Program-made: the position numbers and the translations under genes
Assembly: GCA_963678675.1 (NCBI GenBank)
Contig: OY783199.1
Location: 18,508,097 to 18,572,096, forward strand
Direction of reading: 5' to 3'
DNA length: 64,000 nucleotides
Source: Xiphydria camelus
Lineage: Eukaryota; Arthropoda; Insecta; Hymenoptera; Xiphydriidae
Shown: positions 23,460 through 35,400 of the stretch, one piece after another
Layout: each line of letters starts with the position of its first letter
How positions within the stretch are numbered: the stretch's first letter is position 1
Notes under the pieces: model-generated
The model's database searches: none
The model's input: only the letters and a program-made list of their open reading frames with translations
Told to the model about the DNA's origin: nothing

Positions 23460-25212
23460 GTGGGTAGAGAGTAGGTGAGTCCCCGGATACCGGGTCCAAA
23501 AGCCTCTCCGGTATAGGACCGCGCTCGACATTCGGCTGCGAGGTCAATGCGAGTATCGCGTGTGGAACGTAGTCGTCTATTCACCGCGGCCGCGGCGAGC
23601 CATTGAAAATCAGTCGCCGCATTCACTTCCGAGATCCGACTGTCGCGCGGATGATGGAATCCGGCAAAATGAAGCGTCGAGGGTTCGCGCCGTCAACGGA
23701 TCCCGTGATGGGTGGATGGTACTTCGACGTTGGCACGGCCCGCTGCACCGGCGCGGCGTCCACCGGGGGAAGTTTTTTCCGAGCCCGAACGGCTCGGGTG
23801 TTTAATGACGCGAAGGAGATATATTCGACGCAGTCGAAGGCATTTGTGCCGCGCGCCCGGTTCACCTGCCGCACTTTGGCAGTCCCACGCACAATGCGGA
23901 ACCGCGTAACGACTGTCGCGGTTTCTGCTCGGCGGCGGTGATTGGTATTAGTGTCGAGTAATTAAGTACGGGGCGAGAAGCGCGCGGGGGATAATCTTTG
24001 TTGCCCAAAGCACCGCTGTAAGACCTCCCCCCCCCTCCTTCTCTCACCCTCTGAGCCTCACCTCTCCCACCACTCCCGGGCATCTCCGTTTCCACTCCTC
24101 GAGCAATTGGCACAATTATCTCGGACTATCCCTGCCCCCCTTGTTCCACGGCTGTATCCCGTTATAACCGGTACTTCGCACAGCTTCGGTAATTGGAATA
24201 GAGTCGCGAGATTTTGATTACCGTTCTCTGCAGAGTCGCGTTACGTAATTTGCGATTCGAACGGATGATCGTTGACGAGCTTCCGAATGCGCTCAACGGT
24301 CCCTCCTTAACTTTTTCTTTCGATTTTTTCGTTTTGTTTATTTTTATACAAGCCATTTTGTTTTTCAATATTTCTGTGTCGCTTCGGGGAGCATCGATTC
24401 TATTTGCATCCCTAAAGGATGTCGAGGTAAGCTCCTTGGCTTATGGCAGTAAACTACAATTCTCTCTCTTTTTCTCTCTTTCCATCTTCCCCCCCTCTCT
24501 CTCTCTCTTTCTCTCCAGAGAACGTAACGTAATGATAAATTTATTCTTGGATCTACACAGCCATGGTATTCAGGAATGATATGCTGTTCAGTCATCACTA
24601 TGCCAATGAGAGCTTCGCTATTTTATCGACAACGAGTTCCTGTGACGGATTTTCAAAGTCCCTATACCGACATACTCTCCTTAAACGGATTTCGATATGC
24701 TTGTTCTCCTTATTTCAAATCAAACGAGAAAGGAAGACCAGGCTCTTGGCAATATACAATATTTACCCCATTCTAGAATCTCTCTTTGTTGCATTTGGAA
24801 TGTAGAGGATCGACTTTTTTATCGCTAGTTCCCTCCGCGAATATCTCGGGAATTTCATCGAACGTACGTAACAATGCAACGCGAATGGCTTCGTTTGCAT
24901 TCAAATACGTGCGATCCAAGGCGCGGCGCAGAAACGAGGTGCAACTACGTACGCATTGTCCCGCGCAGTAGAGTAGCTTCACGGAAAGTGTCCAGACATT
25001 CGTGGGTATTCAAATGAGCCGGCGAAATTTATCGGCAGAAGTTCGTTCGAGAGGAGTTCGCCGATACGAAGCTTCGCTTGTTTCCCGTTTCCTCGCGCGT
25101 TCCGTGTACGTATAATCCGTGTTTGGTTTCATACATGCAGGTGCAATGAGTTGCATAGGGGCCATCCGTAAACCACGTGACATACTTTAAGGGTTAAACA
25201 AAACCCTACTAA

Positions 25213-25257
<45 letters not shown>

Positions 25258-26635
25258 GTCTCTCTCGAGTAGCAATATCGATTAATATTTTCTGCCTTAT
25301 TAAATTTTTGCTTATCTCGTTAGCTTTTATTTTGTTACCTATATTAGCTTCTATTTTATTTTATGTTATTTTGTTTAATTTTGTTTTACATCATTTTATC
25401 TTATGTTATGGCTTACTACAATAAGTTATATTCTACTACAATATGAGGGAGAGTATTCTACTCAACCACAATCTCAAATGTTACTCTGAACATCTACCCC
25501 TACCTGTATACATATATCACTGTACCATGCTACTCTTGCAGCTTGCTGCGACATTTATTCAATTTGAATAATAAATCTACCTTCAATCTCTCAATCTCAA
25601 TCTCTCTCTCTCTAACCGCCTAATTATCTTCATTTTCGTCATAACTGTCATCTCATTATCAATATCATGTCATTATCATTACGCTTATTATTAGTCTCAT
25701 TACTTTAATTTTAAAGTTACATTACTACTACTCAGTTATTTCAATTATTCTTATAATTTTTATTATTTTCTTACATCACTACCATGATGTTATTTCCATT
25801 TATTATTACGCTCACTATTATACTTATCTTTTCATGCTGTACCTTTCTTTATAGGCTCTTAGATGGCTTGCTCTAGGGCCAAATAAATGCATCTATCTAT
25901 CTCCCTCTGTATGTGTGTGTGTGTCTCTTCGACGACTATCTTGTTACTCGAGGCGAGTCGTGAATTTTGATACTTCAAGTGTGCCTACGGACTAGCTTCG
26001 TTAGGAACGAAATTGCCGGAGCTAACCCTCCGCGGAGACACCCTATAAAATCTATAGGTACCTACTCGAAGTTTATAGGTCGCGGCCCGACATCGGCGGG
26101 CGCAAATTTTCTTTCCGTGCAGATCCGAAATTGGCGAAACGCGCGCGCGCGGGCGCACGGCAAACGAGTCGTTAAACTCGAAACTGCACTTTCTTGTTTT
26201 ACGCCGACCTCGTCGAAATAAAACGTCGACGTATCGGCATCGATACCCACGTGTTTAATTCGGGCTCGTGCGCTGAATACGCAATCGCGTTTTCTGGCGA
26301 ATTTGCATCCCCGGAACGGCGCGGATAAGTAGAGAGACGTCGAGAGCGGGCGTTGCTTCGAAAATATCCCGGAACGATCGTTACGCAGGGAGACGCGGGT
26401 GAGATCGGATAATAAAATATCCGGCAAATCTAGGAAATACGGCGGCATTCGTATGCGTTTTTACGCTTGCGAATTTACGTACGCGAGAACCGTAAAAATT
26501 GCAGGAACGCCCCGTACAGGTATTGCTATTTTTTTGCGGCATAAACATCATCCCTCCGGATCCCAATGTATGATATTTACCGTAAAACTGCCTTCGCTAG
26601 CTCGCGCGCTACACACTTTCACTTGGGATTATACA
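23460..26635. other. No gene recognised; CpG-rich, then CT microsatellite, then AT-rich
   Basis: 23.5-24.2 kb is CpG-rich with chance frames. A (CT)n run is at about 25209-25256. 25.3-25.9 kb is simple ATT/TTA-rich sequence ending in short TCTA repeats. 25.95-26.6 kb is unique and CpG-rich. Confidence 0.5.
25209..25256. repeat. (CT)n microsatellite
   Basis: About 22 CT units with one CCC interruption near the start. Confidence 0.92.
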
Positions 26636-26661
26636 GTGTGTATTCGAGGAAGCTTGACATA

Positions 26662-27523
26662 CAGGGTGAATAATTGGATCTGCAATATATCAAATATAGT
26701 GTATACGATTTGTGGAACTATAAACGACGAGCGCCATCGTTGATTGGTCGTGATCGGTACGACAGGTTAACCAGGATCGGCAACTATAACGATGAAATTC
26801 TTAAGCTGAGGTAGGTACTCTCGATTTTAACCAGAATTAGAGTGAGATCTGGTAAGAATCAGACGTATCTACACGGAGAACAATGGATTTGAAATGAAGA
26901 GCACTGAGTGCCCAGATTCTGGCACTATGTGATCGACTGTGTGGTACTGGATTGATGACTCGAATTTTTGCAAATTATTGCCATACAAAATAGCATTTCA
27001 TTCCCCTCATGTGGCAAAAATTGGTACAATATAGCACATTATAAAATAATTTGGCATTTTTTGTAATATAGCTAACGTGCATGTAGAGGAAAGTAGAGTA
27101 CTGTGTTTCTTATTATTCAATCCCTATTTTTTATTTTTCTATATATATATCCGTTGGCCATATTGCAAAAAATACCAAATTATTTTAAAATACGCGATAT
27201 TGTATTCATTTTTTCCATACGAGGGGAATGAAATACCATTTTGTATGACTATATTTTGCAAAAATTCGAGTTGTCACTCCAGTGCTACACAGTCGATCAC
27301 ATTACGCCAGAATATCGGTACTCAATGCCAGAATATGGGCACTCAGTGTTCTTCATTCCAAATCCATTTTTCTCCGTGTACCTCAGTCTATGGAGTTTCA
27401 TCGTTACAGTTGCCGATCCTGCTTAACTTCCTCTACCCACCACGACCGATCACTTATCGTCTATAGTTTCCCAAATCGTAAGCGTTATTATTAGCTATGT
27501 TGCAAATCCAATTATTCACCGTG
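26662..27523. mobile_element. TIR element CAGGGTGAATAATTGGAT with a nested element
   Basis: CAGGGTGAATAATTGGATCT at the left and AATCCAATTATTCACCGTG at the right, TA on both sides; same family as 34862-35407. The inner 26872-27378 element separates the halves (TGGTCGTGATCGG / CCACGACCGATCA pair across it). Confidence 0.85.
26872..27378. mobile_element. Nested palindromic CACGGAGAACAATGGATTTG element
   Basis: CACGGAGAACAATGGATTTG and CAAATCCATTTTTCTCCGTG are inverted, TA on both sides. Arms continue through GAAGARCACTGAGTGCCC and GTGATCGACTGTGTRG blocks and GGGGAATGAAAT near the centre. Confidence 0.88.
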
Positions 27524-28726
27524 TAGTCGATATCCCGTAGTACATTCTAAACCGCACGCTATTTGTTGTCGACTTGAGGATGCTGTAATCCCGAGTCGAA
27601 TATTTGATTCTAGTTTATCCTTCTTAAAACTATTTTGACCTACTTGAGTCTACAAAGATTTTCTGTAATTTAAAATGGCCTATGTGGTACTTCTTGCAAA
27701 CATTTTTTGACCTACTTTGTTCTGTGGATCCTAGTAAGTTCTACGTAGTACTAAATAAGTCTAAATATTGTTACTGAATTTTGCCATTTCTGCCGTGTAG
27801 TACTAAAAAAGCTTTCGCGGTAAATTAGTTGCTTTCGATAATGAAGGAGCTCCTTTAATATTTAGAAGTGAGTGAAATAAAGATTAAAAATTGTGTATTA
27901 TTTTGTAATTAAACAATCTTGCCATAAGTATCGAAAAAAAAAGTTTATTATAATGGAAAACGTTCTACAAGTATTTGGTTACTTCCAATATATTATTTGT
28001 TTCTTATTAATTAATCTTTTAAAATATTTTATATTTTTCTCCCGTTTATTTATTATCTTTCCTTTTGCGTAGGATATGACATATAAAAAGAGTTGTACGA
28101 ATAGTTTGCATTTCAACCTTTTTCATTTTTTCAATTTTGTTAGAATTTTTTAATCGGCATCAAATCAATACTCTGGACCTGATCTGGTTAACCATGTCTG
28201 GTCCTCATTAGGAATTCCTGATCGGGTCCAGAGAGAGAGGGTAATGATTTGCATTACATATCTTGTCAGGAGCTAGTCAGGCATTCCTTACCTGGACCAG
28301 GGGAGGATCAGCCGAAAATTTCTAGTCGGGGTGGTATCACCATAGTGTGTTCGTGTGACAGAAACTAAGAGCATCGTAGCTACACAGTAAACACACTTAT
28401 TGTTAGTGGTTCATGGCGGGAAGACCCAGTGTTTAAACTCAGTGCAGTCATGGAGCCTTAACGACGTGCAAACATTTCGTAAATATATATTGTGAATGCA
28501 CTGTCTTCACAACATTTTTCAATTAAAAAATAACAAAATCGATATAATAATGATGTTTCAAACAGTGCAAATTGTACCGAATTATTCCATAAATAATGAA
28601 TGATGTAAAGTCACTGCGTATATATGATTCAGTTTGGAGTGGACGTGCATATTCTTTTGACACATACAGTTTTTTATCATGCAATAATCTGAAATATTGA
28701 GGCATCCGAAGGGAATAAAATATCGG

Positions 28727-28819
28727 TTAACCCTCCGTTAGGCGGGTGGATTCTACTAGACGTGCTATTCAAATGGGCGTGGATTACAATGGTAATCCAC
28801 CCGCCTAATGGAGGGTTAA
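28727..28819. repeat. Hairpin, 26-bp arms, TTAACCCTCCGTTAGGCGGG
   Basis: TTAACCCTCCGTTAGGCGGG then TGGATT is mirrored by AATCCA then CCCGCCTAATGGAGGGTTAA with one mismatch; the 41-bp loop is unique. Confidence 0.88.
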
Positions 28820-28920
28820 AGTAGGTTATTTTCGGTTTTAGCGTTAGTTCTAAAAAGTCCTAAAACCATCCCAAATCTGCAATAAGTAGAACCTTTTAGG
28901 CTCACTTAGGATTTTGCACA

Positions 28921-29120
28921 TAATAGAAAATAACGTTTACGTAGACCTATTAAGTCCTAATACATCCTAAAAAGTATTCGAAATTATAGGACATTCTAAG
29001 TTCAAATATTCGACTCGGGATAATAGAAAATAACGTTTACGTAGACCTATTAAGTCCTAATACATCCTAAAAAGTATTCGAAATTATAGGACATTCTAGG
29101 TTCAAATATTCGACTCGGGA
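28921..29120. repeat. 100-bp tandem duplication, one mismatch
   Basis: 28921-29020 and 29021-29120 are identical except for one A/G difference near position 79. The second copy carries the TIR of the 27587-29121 element, so the duplication includes the terminus. Confidence 0.92.
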
Positions 29121-29121
29121 T

Positions 29122-29965
29122 GATTGGTTCTGTAGCGACCCGCCACGCTGTAACCAGACGCGTAACATTTTCCGCGTGTCCACGTATTTACCTACGTCTG
29201 TCCGGCGATCAGGGTTTAGGGATTTTCTACTGAAACCGTTTGCCAGGTAGTAAATCGTTAGAATCAATCATTACAGCCTCTTCAAGTTGACAATCAATAG
29301 CGTATGGCTTAGAATACACATAATACTGCATATAGCCTATGTCAAGCTTCCTCGAATACACACGGTACTTCGCCGACCGTATATTTGCCGCAAATTTTAC
29401 TGTTTGCCGTACGTTGCGCCGAGTTCGAAGGTACACGAACGCGAGCCTCGAATGGGCGAATTTGCGAAGCGAGCGAGAAATGAACCGGATGGGCATCTCT
29501 AATTAACGAACGCTGAAAATGGATTACCGACGCATCGTTAAGTCGTGGAGTATTCCTGGAGAAATCTAATTAGATTTCCAATTCGAGCTACAGCCGCGTT
29601 AATAATGACACATTTCGCTTTAACTCGGGCTTGTTTTCGATCGTCCCGGACCCGTTCAGGATTCTCGTTAAAGACAGAGTGGATCGTATGAATTTCGCGC
29701 GGGCGGAATTAAGCCTACGGCCGCGTAATGAATGTCGCGAAGATCGATGCATTAATTTAGGGATGCTTAGCGTAAGCGGACTAGTTATTTAGAACGCTGA
29801 ACCGAGTACACGTGCCCGCTTGCAACGAGCTCCAGTTTCTCCATAATAAGATGACCTATATTCCGCAGCGATATCGACCTGGTGCCTCGAGGTGTGAACT
29901 TATAAGCGCAAAAGCGCATTCACGAGAAATCTTGTCTTTCGCGAGTGCTGCGGTTGGATGCTGTA
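29122..29965. other. Unique DNA upstream of timeout, no gene recognised
   Basis: Mixed composition with a piece of a repeat at 29336-29361 (matching 26636-26661 inverted) and otherwise unique sequence, including the palindrome at 29561. Confidence 0.45.
29561..29578. promoter_or_regulatory. 18-bp perfect palindrome with TAATTA core
   Basis: GAAATCTAATTAGATTTC is a perfect 18-bp palindrome centred on a homeodomain-type TAATTA core, 1.3 kb upstream of the timeout E-boxes in unique, non-repeat DNA. Binding is inference. Confidence 0.4.
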
Positions 29966-30116
29966 CACGGTAAAAAAGTGGTGTTAATTTTTAACACCAT
30001 TTCATCGATGTGGACCTATATGTACCACATCTGGTGTCACTTTATTTAACATGTATTTGGTTATTTAACAGCAAAAGTGGTCTACATAGGTCCATACCGT
30101 AGAATTTTTTACAGTG
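29966..30116. mobile_element. Palindromic CACGGTAAAAAAGTGGTGTTA element
   Basis: Flanked by TA; CACGGTAAAAAAGTGG and TTTTTTACAGTG ends. CATCGATGTGGACCTATATG TACCACATCTGGTGTCA is shared with a reverse copy nested at 49740-49883, and the left end with 50075-50110. Confidence 0.8.
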
Positions 30117-30279
30117 TACGTAAAATTGTACTGTTTGAAGTTCATTCCATTTGGTAGAATTTTTAACGCCTGCTCTGCTGAACGAACGATACCTATAATA
30201 AGAAAGATTAACGTTATCCATTCCCAGGTAACTCACTTGTCCTAGAGATATCTAAAAATTTCTATTTTACAGACGTACG

Positions 30280-30720
30280 AAAAGTTGTGTTAAAAACGCC
30301 TTTTAGACGACCCAAAAAGACTCACTTAAAAGACAACTTACGGATTTGTCGGAGATATCTAAAAGATAACTTTTAGCCGTGACTACAAGATGACTTTAGA
30401 CATCCCAAAGGAGTCGTATAAAGACATCTTGCGGATACGTCGAAGATGTCTAAAAGCCGTCCAGGTTGAACCAAATTGCGATTTTCAAAAGTTTTTTAAA
30501 TTTAATGTGCAAAATGTATAATTAATGTCCTTCCGAAAAGCAACTATTTTTCGAATATCTTTAAAATACCTTTAAGATATCCGAAGAATAAGTTGCCTTA
30601 TTGTACCTGGATGGGACATTAGACATGATTTGTGATACACTAAAAGATATCCGTGATTCTTTGGGAACGTCTTTTCGGCAATTTTCGGACGACTCCGTGC
30701 TATCTAGGTTCATAACAGGT
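30280..30720. repeat. Internal direct repeats with TAAAAGAC and TATCCG words
   Basis: TAAAAGACAACTTACGGATTTGTCGGAGATATCTAAAAGA-like units at about 30328 and 30417 and inverted relatives at 30580-30700 (AAGATATCCGAAGAATAAGTTG, AAAAGATATCCGTGATTCTTTG). Probably an old transposon. Confidence 0.55.
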
Positions 30721-30847
30721 CATTGTAGATTCCAAATTTTATTCCAAACAATTTTAGCATTTTTTAATAGCAGACATAATTTATACTCCGTTTGAAAATC
30801 GGTAGATATAACGTTGTCGGAATTTCAATTCGGTTCAAATATCTACG

Positions 30848-30893
30848 CACGTGACTAGATAGGTCGGCCATCATTATTTGCCAGTCACGTGAC
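30848..30893 (+). promoter_or_regulatory. timeout: Two CACGTG E-boxes upstream of timeout
   Basis: CACGTG occurs at 30848-30853 and again at 30886-30891, both followed by AC; the second lies in a perfect ten-base palindrome GTCACGTGAC. They sit about 80-125 bp upstream of a possible initiator and 1.5 kb upstream of the start codon. This core is bound by bHLH factors such as CLOCK/CYCLE and by Max-, USF- or TFEB-like proteins. Binding is inference. Confidence 0.6.
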
Positions 30894-30908
30894 AGCCGGC
30901 TGGCACGG

Positions 30909-30929
30909 TTCCCGCGCTTTTTCGCGGGC
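30909..30929 (+). promoter_or_regulatory. timeout: Paired E2F-like sites, inverted
   Basis: TTCCCGCGC (30909-30917) is followed by TTTTTCGCGGGC (30918-30929). CCCGCG and CGCGGG are inverted around a short T-rich spacer, so the pair can be read as two opposed E2F/DP-like sites. This fits S-phase expression of a replication-fork factor, but the role is inferred from motif and position only. Confidence 0.5.
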
Positions 30930-30939
30930 AAGCACGTCC

Positions 30940-31017
30940 GCGACAGTTCGTGAGTGTCGTCTGGTGAATGTCAGTTTGGTTCGCTTCAATTTTTAGTGTT
31001 TCATTCGCGAACCGAGG
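30940..31017 (+). other. timeout: Probable untranslated first exon of timeout
   Basis: An arthropod initiator-like TCAGTTT at 30971 lies just downstream of the E-box/E2F cluster. A strong donor (GAGG then GTGAGT) follows at about 31018, and exon 1 opens with an acceptor at 32348, so a short untranslated exon near 30.97-31.02 kb joined across a 1.3-kb intron is the simplest model. The exact start is uncertain. Confidence 0.4.
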
Positions 31018-32348
31018 GTGAGTGGTATGTAGTGTTATGAAGATCTTGTGATAAAATCTTCGAGAATGATCGGTTCGAAGTGTGATGCGTCCAGTCGTTC
31101 GTGAAGTTGGTAAAGTAGATTCTTAACCTCTTTTCGCTTCTCGTACGCTCGCCTGAATCGTACTGCGCAATCGTGATTTATTTAACTGCGATCGATATGC
31201 ACTGTTGTCTTATTTTTCGTTGATTGAAATTATCGTCACCAATCAGCGGGGCGACGAAATTACTGTTTTCGTATAACGCCGATTTTATGGTGCGCAGTTT
31301 TCATGGATGTTATGCAGTCTGTCGTTACCCAGATGGACAGAAATGCTGAAAATAGTACTTGGACATTTTTTATTCCCACATTAAGATGTCACTATAAGAG
31401 TACAAAATGCTGGAATTTATGATATGGCTCTGAGTTGCTAAATTGTAGAAAATACATAAACTAAGATAATAAGCAGCATACATTCGACACTTTGCTTAGT
31501 AATGCAATCATGAGGCGTAATTTGGCGACAATATTACGCATATTGATGCAACTATCAAAGCATTTTATGCTGTCTTTATATGCCGGCAAAATGTATACAA
31601 TACACGGATGCATCTATGCACAATTTTGCCATCATTTTTTAATATGCAGTTCTGTCGTTATGTAGGCAATATGTCATCAGATGTATATCTGAGTATAGGC
31701 AAAACTCGTTGAAAATGAACGTCGATAACTCACACGTGTTATGACAATATAATTTTAAGAATCAGGAGATAATTGTCTCACTATGGATAGTAGAACTTTT
31801 ATCTCCATGTGCGACGTATGATATCTCGACTCGTCGAATCGAGAAAGTCGTAACCAAAATGAGGCTTCTTTGTTTTCGTAGAAATGTTTAGATATACTTC
31901 AAAAATAGTTTCTTTTCCACACAGGAATTATTATTATTGTATTTAGACTATAATATTTGATAGGATCTTTCGGATGCTCGTCTAACCAGAATCGTCATTC
32001 TATTACGAACCGACCAGAGAGCGTCACTGAAATATGCAATGTACTTTGTAACAACTTTAGTAACTCGTGTTATTTCTATCACTGTACCAATATTTCTGTG
32101 ATAAAGATCAGTGAAAATTTTTCTAACGAATATAGTAACTGATATTTCTATCACTGTACCAACGTTTCCGTAATAAAATCAGTGATAATTTGCTTTTTCT
32201 AACGAGTTTAGCGTGTTATTTCTATCATTGCACCGACATTTCCAGAATAAAGATCACTGAAAATTTGCTTTTTCACAGTAGAAAGCTTAGAAAATTTAAT
32301 TCAGCGTCATGCGCGAAATTACCTTTCCATCGGTCTCGTTAATTACAG
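31018..32348 (+). other. Probable 5'UTR intron of timeout
   Basis: No coding exon is visible. The first kilobase looks unique and fairly AT-rich; the last 300 bases hold a degenerate three-unit tandem repeat (32061-32278) before the acceptor at 32348. Confidence 0.4.
32061..32278. repeat. Three-unit tandem repeat (about 75 bp) before timeout exon 1
   Basis: Units start at 32061, 32136 and 32212. Each has TTTCTATCAYTGYACCRA followed by an AATAAA/GATAAAG stretch and ATCASTGAWAATTT; spacing is 75-76 bp and drift is moderate. A weaker fourth unit may precede at about 31.99 kb. It ends 70 bp upstream of the splice acceptor. Confidence 0.75.
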
Positions 32349-32464
32349 ATAAAACTTAAATCTAATAAAGATGGAGAAATATATCACTGCAGAATTGGTA
32401 GCCACTTGTGGTTCTCTCGGTTACTACGATGGCTACAAGTATCATTTAGATCGGCATTGTATCG
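32349..32464 (+). CDS. timeout: timeout coding exon 1 (start codon at 32371)
   Basis: The ATG at 32371 opens a frame reading MEKYITAELVATCGSLGYYD, matching the start of TIMELESS proteins (vertebrate ELLATCSALGYL). A splice acceptor (TTAATTACAG) ends at 32348, leaving 22 nt of 5'UTR in this exon, and no other in-frame ATG precedes it. The donor is GTAAGT at 32465. The exon ends one base into a codon, completed by exon 2 as aspartate. Confidence 0.9.
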
Positions 32465-35400
32465 GTAAGTTACTAAAATTGAGAGGCAATCCTTTCTGCG
32501 ATATCACGGTCGATTTTCGTTTATATAGACGCGGTAAAGGATCTCATTAAATATCTAAGAAGGGACGACGACACGCACGTCGTCCGTCGTCATCTGGGAC
32601 AGTCGAATGTAGTTCAAACGGATTTGCTGAGAATCTTTGTCCAATATGCAGATCGCGTCGAACTTTATGACGTCCTCCTGAGGCAAGTACTCGCGAGTAA
32701 CGTCTCGACGAGTAATTTTCGAGTTACGTTGACGCAGCATCCAATTTTGATCGAATCCACTTTTGTTTTCTCGCGAACAGATTACTGATTAATTTAACGA
32801 GCCCTGCACTGACGATATACAATGACGAATTACCAACGGAAAAGGCAGCTCGCACTTTCTACCAGGAGATTGTTTGCCATTTGCAAAGATACAAGATAGC
32901 GTTGACCGACGATCGCGTTTGGTCCACAGTAGCCGAACGTCTCGGGATGATTCTTAACATTGTACGTTTGTGTTTTAATGCCGAGTTTTTTGACAAGACA
33001 ATTTTCGCAGAAAAAGCTGTAAAACCGATTCGTATTTTAGGAAAGTTCCGAGAGAGGCGAAGACACTGAAATGACTATCGAGAGAATTTTAACTTTCATT
33101 AAAAATGTATTGCAAATCCCACCGTCGGATAATGAGAAGAGAACTGATAACGATGCGACTGTTCACGACGAGGTACGATACGATTGAAAATTCTCAATGA
33201 AACGGATAAACTTCCCAGGGCTCCCAGTTAGTCATTTTTTTGAATAATTGGTCATTTTTGTTCAATCAAGTCAGTAGAAAGCTATTCTTATTTTTAAAAG
33301 TCATTAAAAAAGTCATTATTTTAAAAATTTCGTCTCTTGATTCATTAAATGATTTCACGTTACCTTTTCGCCGCTAAAATGCTGCAACAATTCGTATGAA
33401 TTTTCAGTGCCGAGATGGTCATGCTATCAGAGTGCTCAGATTTTGTAAATCGTTATAATGGCGCGTCGATATCATTGCGCGTGTTTCTTGTAGTATGAGA
33501 AAACGTTTGTTCAGGTAAGGAGTGATTTTATTTGTTATATTCCATGCCTCACAATTCCGATGTGCTCTCATGTGAAAATAAATGATTTCAATTATACAAA
33601 TGTCAATTATTTTCTTTCAGTATTATTACCTCAAAACTTTACCAAAATTAGCACAAACACCATTGGACCATATTTCTTATCCCTTCGTAATGCTCAAATG
33701 AGGATAAATTGATCATTTTTTGATCACTTTTTTTAAAAATAAGGAGTCATTAAAACTCATTTTTTAATATCTGATTGGATGGGAGCCCTGACTTTTCTCC
33801 TCCACGCCGATATTTAACGAATTTAACAAATGCTTCTTTGTAGTTGTTATTCGCTCTCCATACATCCGGAATAGTCGATTTACTCTTATTCGTCGCCAGT
33901 AATCGCGGCGAGCAGCAGTACCACATGCAAATTCTAGAGGTACGCGATTCATCATGGTTCTTTTTTCTTTTAGTTCGTACCGTGGCGTATAATTATGCGT
34001 ACGTACACGCGTAACAGATACGATAAAAGCGCTCCGTTTCCGGCTTCTCTGATTATAGATAATAACTTTCATGCTGCGAGAGCAAAATGCCGCAAAATTA
34101 GCATCGGTTGGTTTGCAACGCAGTACCGCCGAAAAAGAGCGGGACGAAGCGAAATTAATGACCATCCGGCAAAAGGAGGCCCGGGAAAAAAGTGAAAAAG
34201 TTCGAAAATGCATAGGATTCCGGTGAGTTCTGGTCTGGCATTTTGACATTAGTTTCGCTTTCTAGATTAAACGCGAAATATTTCTCCCCGGTTTTAAACG
34301 ATCGCAATATTTACCGGGCCAGCGAGTACAGCGCACTTCTCTTTGTGCTACTCTTTCATAGACCCGCTCTATCGGCCTTTACGATGCACGCATGTACATA
34401 ATTTCCATTTTTCTCGCGTAACGCTCCCGTTGCTCTTTTCCGGCTACGAACTTCGCGCGTTTGCATCGACTCCCGGTTCCTTCGACCGTTTCTCGGTCAG
34501 TTTAGCGTTATTCGTCGCGTTTACGTATACTCGCGCCGCGATTGAGTAACTTTCGACGTTATCGTTTTGCCGTATTCCACGAGAGCAATCCGCAACGATT
34601 TGCGTCGAACAACCTCATTCGATTCGAGGCCAGGCCGGAGAGAGATACGATTACACGACGACGTTCGTATATTATGCACGCGCCCCTGCAATGACCACGG
34701 TGCCGACGGATGCGACTCAGTTTTTCAGACGAGCCTCTCTCGTCGTGAATAGGAGCTTTTACCCACTTGCCGGGAAGAAACGAGCTGCGTTTTTGTAATG
34801 AGCGGCATTGAAAGCGACGACAAGGCTTTACGATATCCCGCGCCTGTACGTGTCGTACATACAGGGTGAGTCATTGGACTTACGACATAGCAAATATGGT
34901 GTACGGGGTGTTTTCGAGGAAGCTTGGCATAGGAGATACGCAAGTGCGAGAGAGAACATGTGGCAAGTGCATAAGAGCTTCTCTGTCGCACAATCTCCAA
35001 CTGGACATGTCCAGGGAAATATGCGACAGAGAAGCTCTTATGTTCTCTCTTGCACTCGTGTGTCTCCTATGTCAAGGTTGAACAAGCCTTAGTTCCGCGT
35101 AAATTACAACTTTTTACATCTGGGATGTATTATAGAAAAACTTGGAAGTTTTAATTGGTCGTAGAAAATGTATTACGAGAAACTACAACTCTTGATAAGA
35201 ATTTCATTGCTTGTAGTAAATCGTATAAAATTAGTGGTAAATATTCTTTAAAGGTAATAGAAATGGCTTAGATCCGCGCAGTTTTTTCCCGCCAGGGTGC
35301 TTAACTTCTACTTAGCACGCGATCAATCCACAATGACGCTCATCGTCTACAGTTCCACAAAATCATATAACATATTTGCTATATCGCAGATCCAATGACT

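Larger units (their letters stand above)
27587..29121. mobile_element. 1.5-kb element bounded by ATCCCGAGTCGAATATTTGA
   Basis: ATCCCGAGTCGAATATTTGA at the left and TCAAATATTCGACTCGGGAT at the right are perfect 20-bp inverted repeats. The interior has repeated CCTACT/AGTCTA-type words near both ends. It holds further insertions (hairpin at 28727-28819) and no open frame above 60 codons that makes sense. Confidence 0.7.

Noticed and set aside
28921..29120. CRISPR-like repeat
   Set aside because: Two adjoining 100-bp units without spacers in animal DNA; a tandem duplication.
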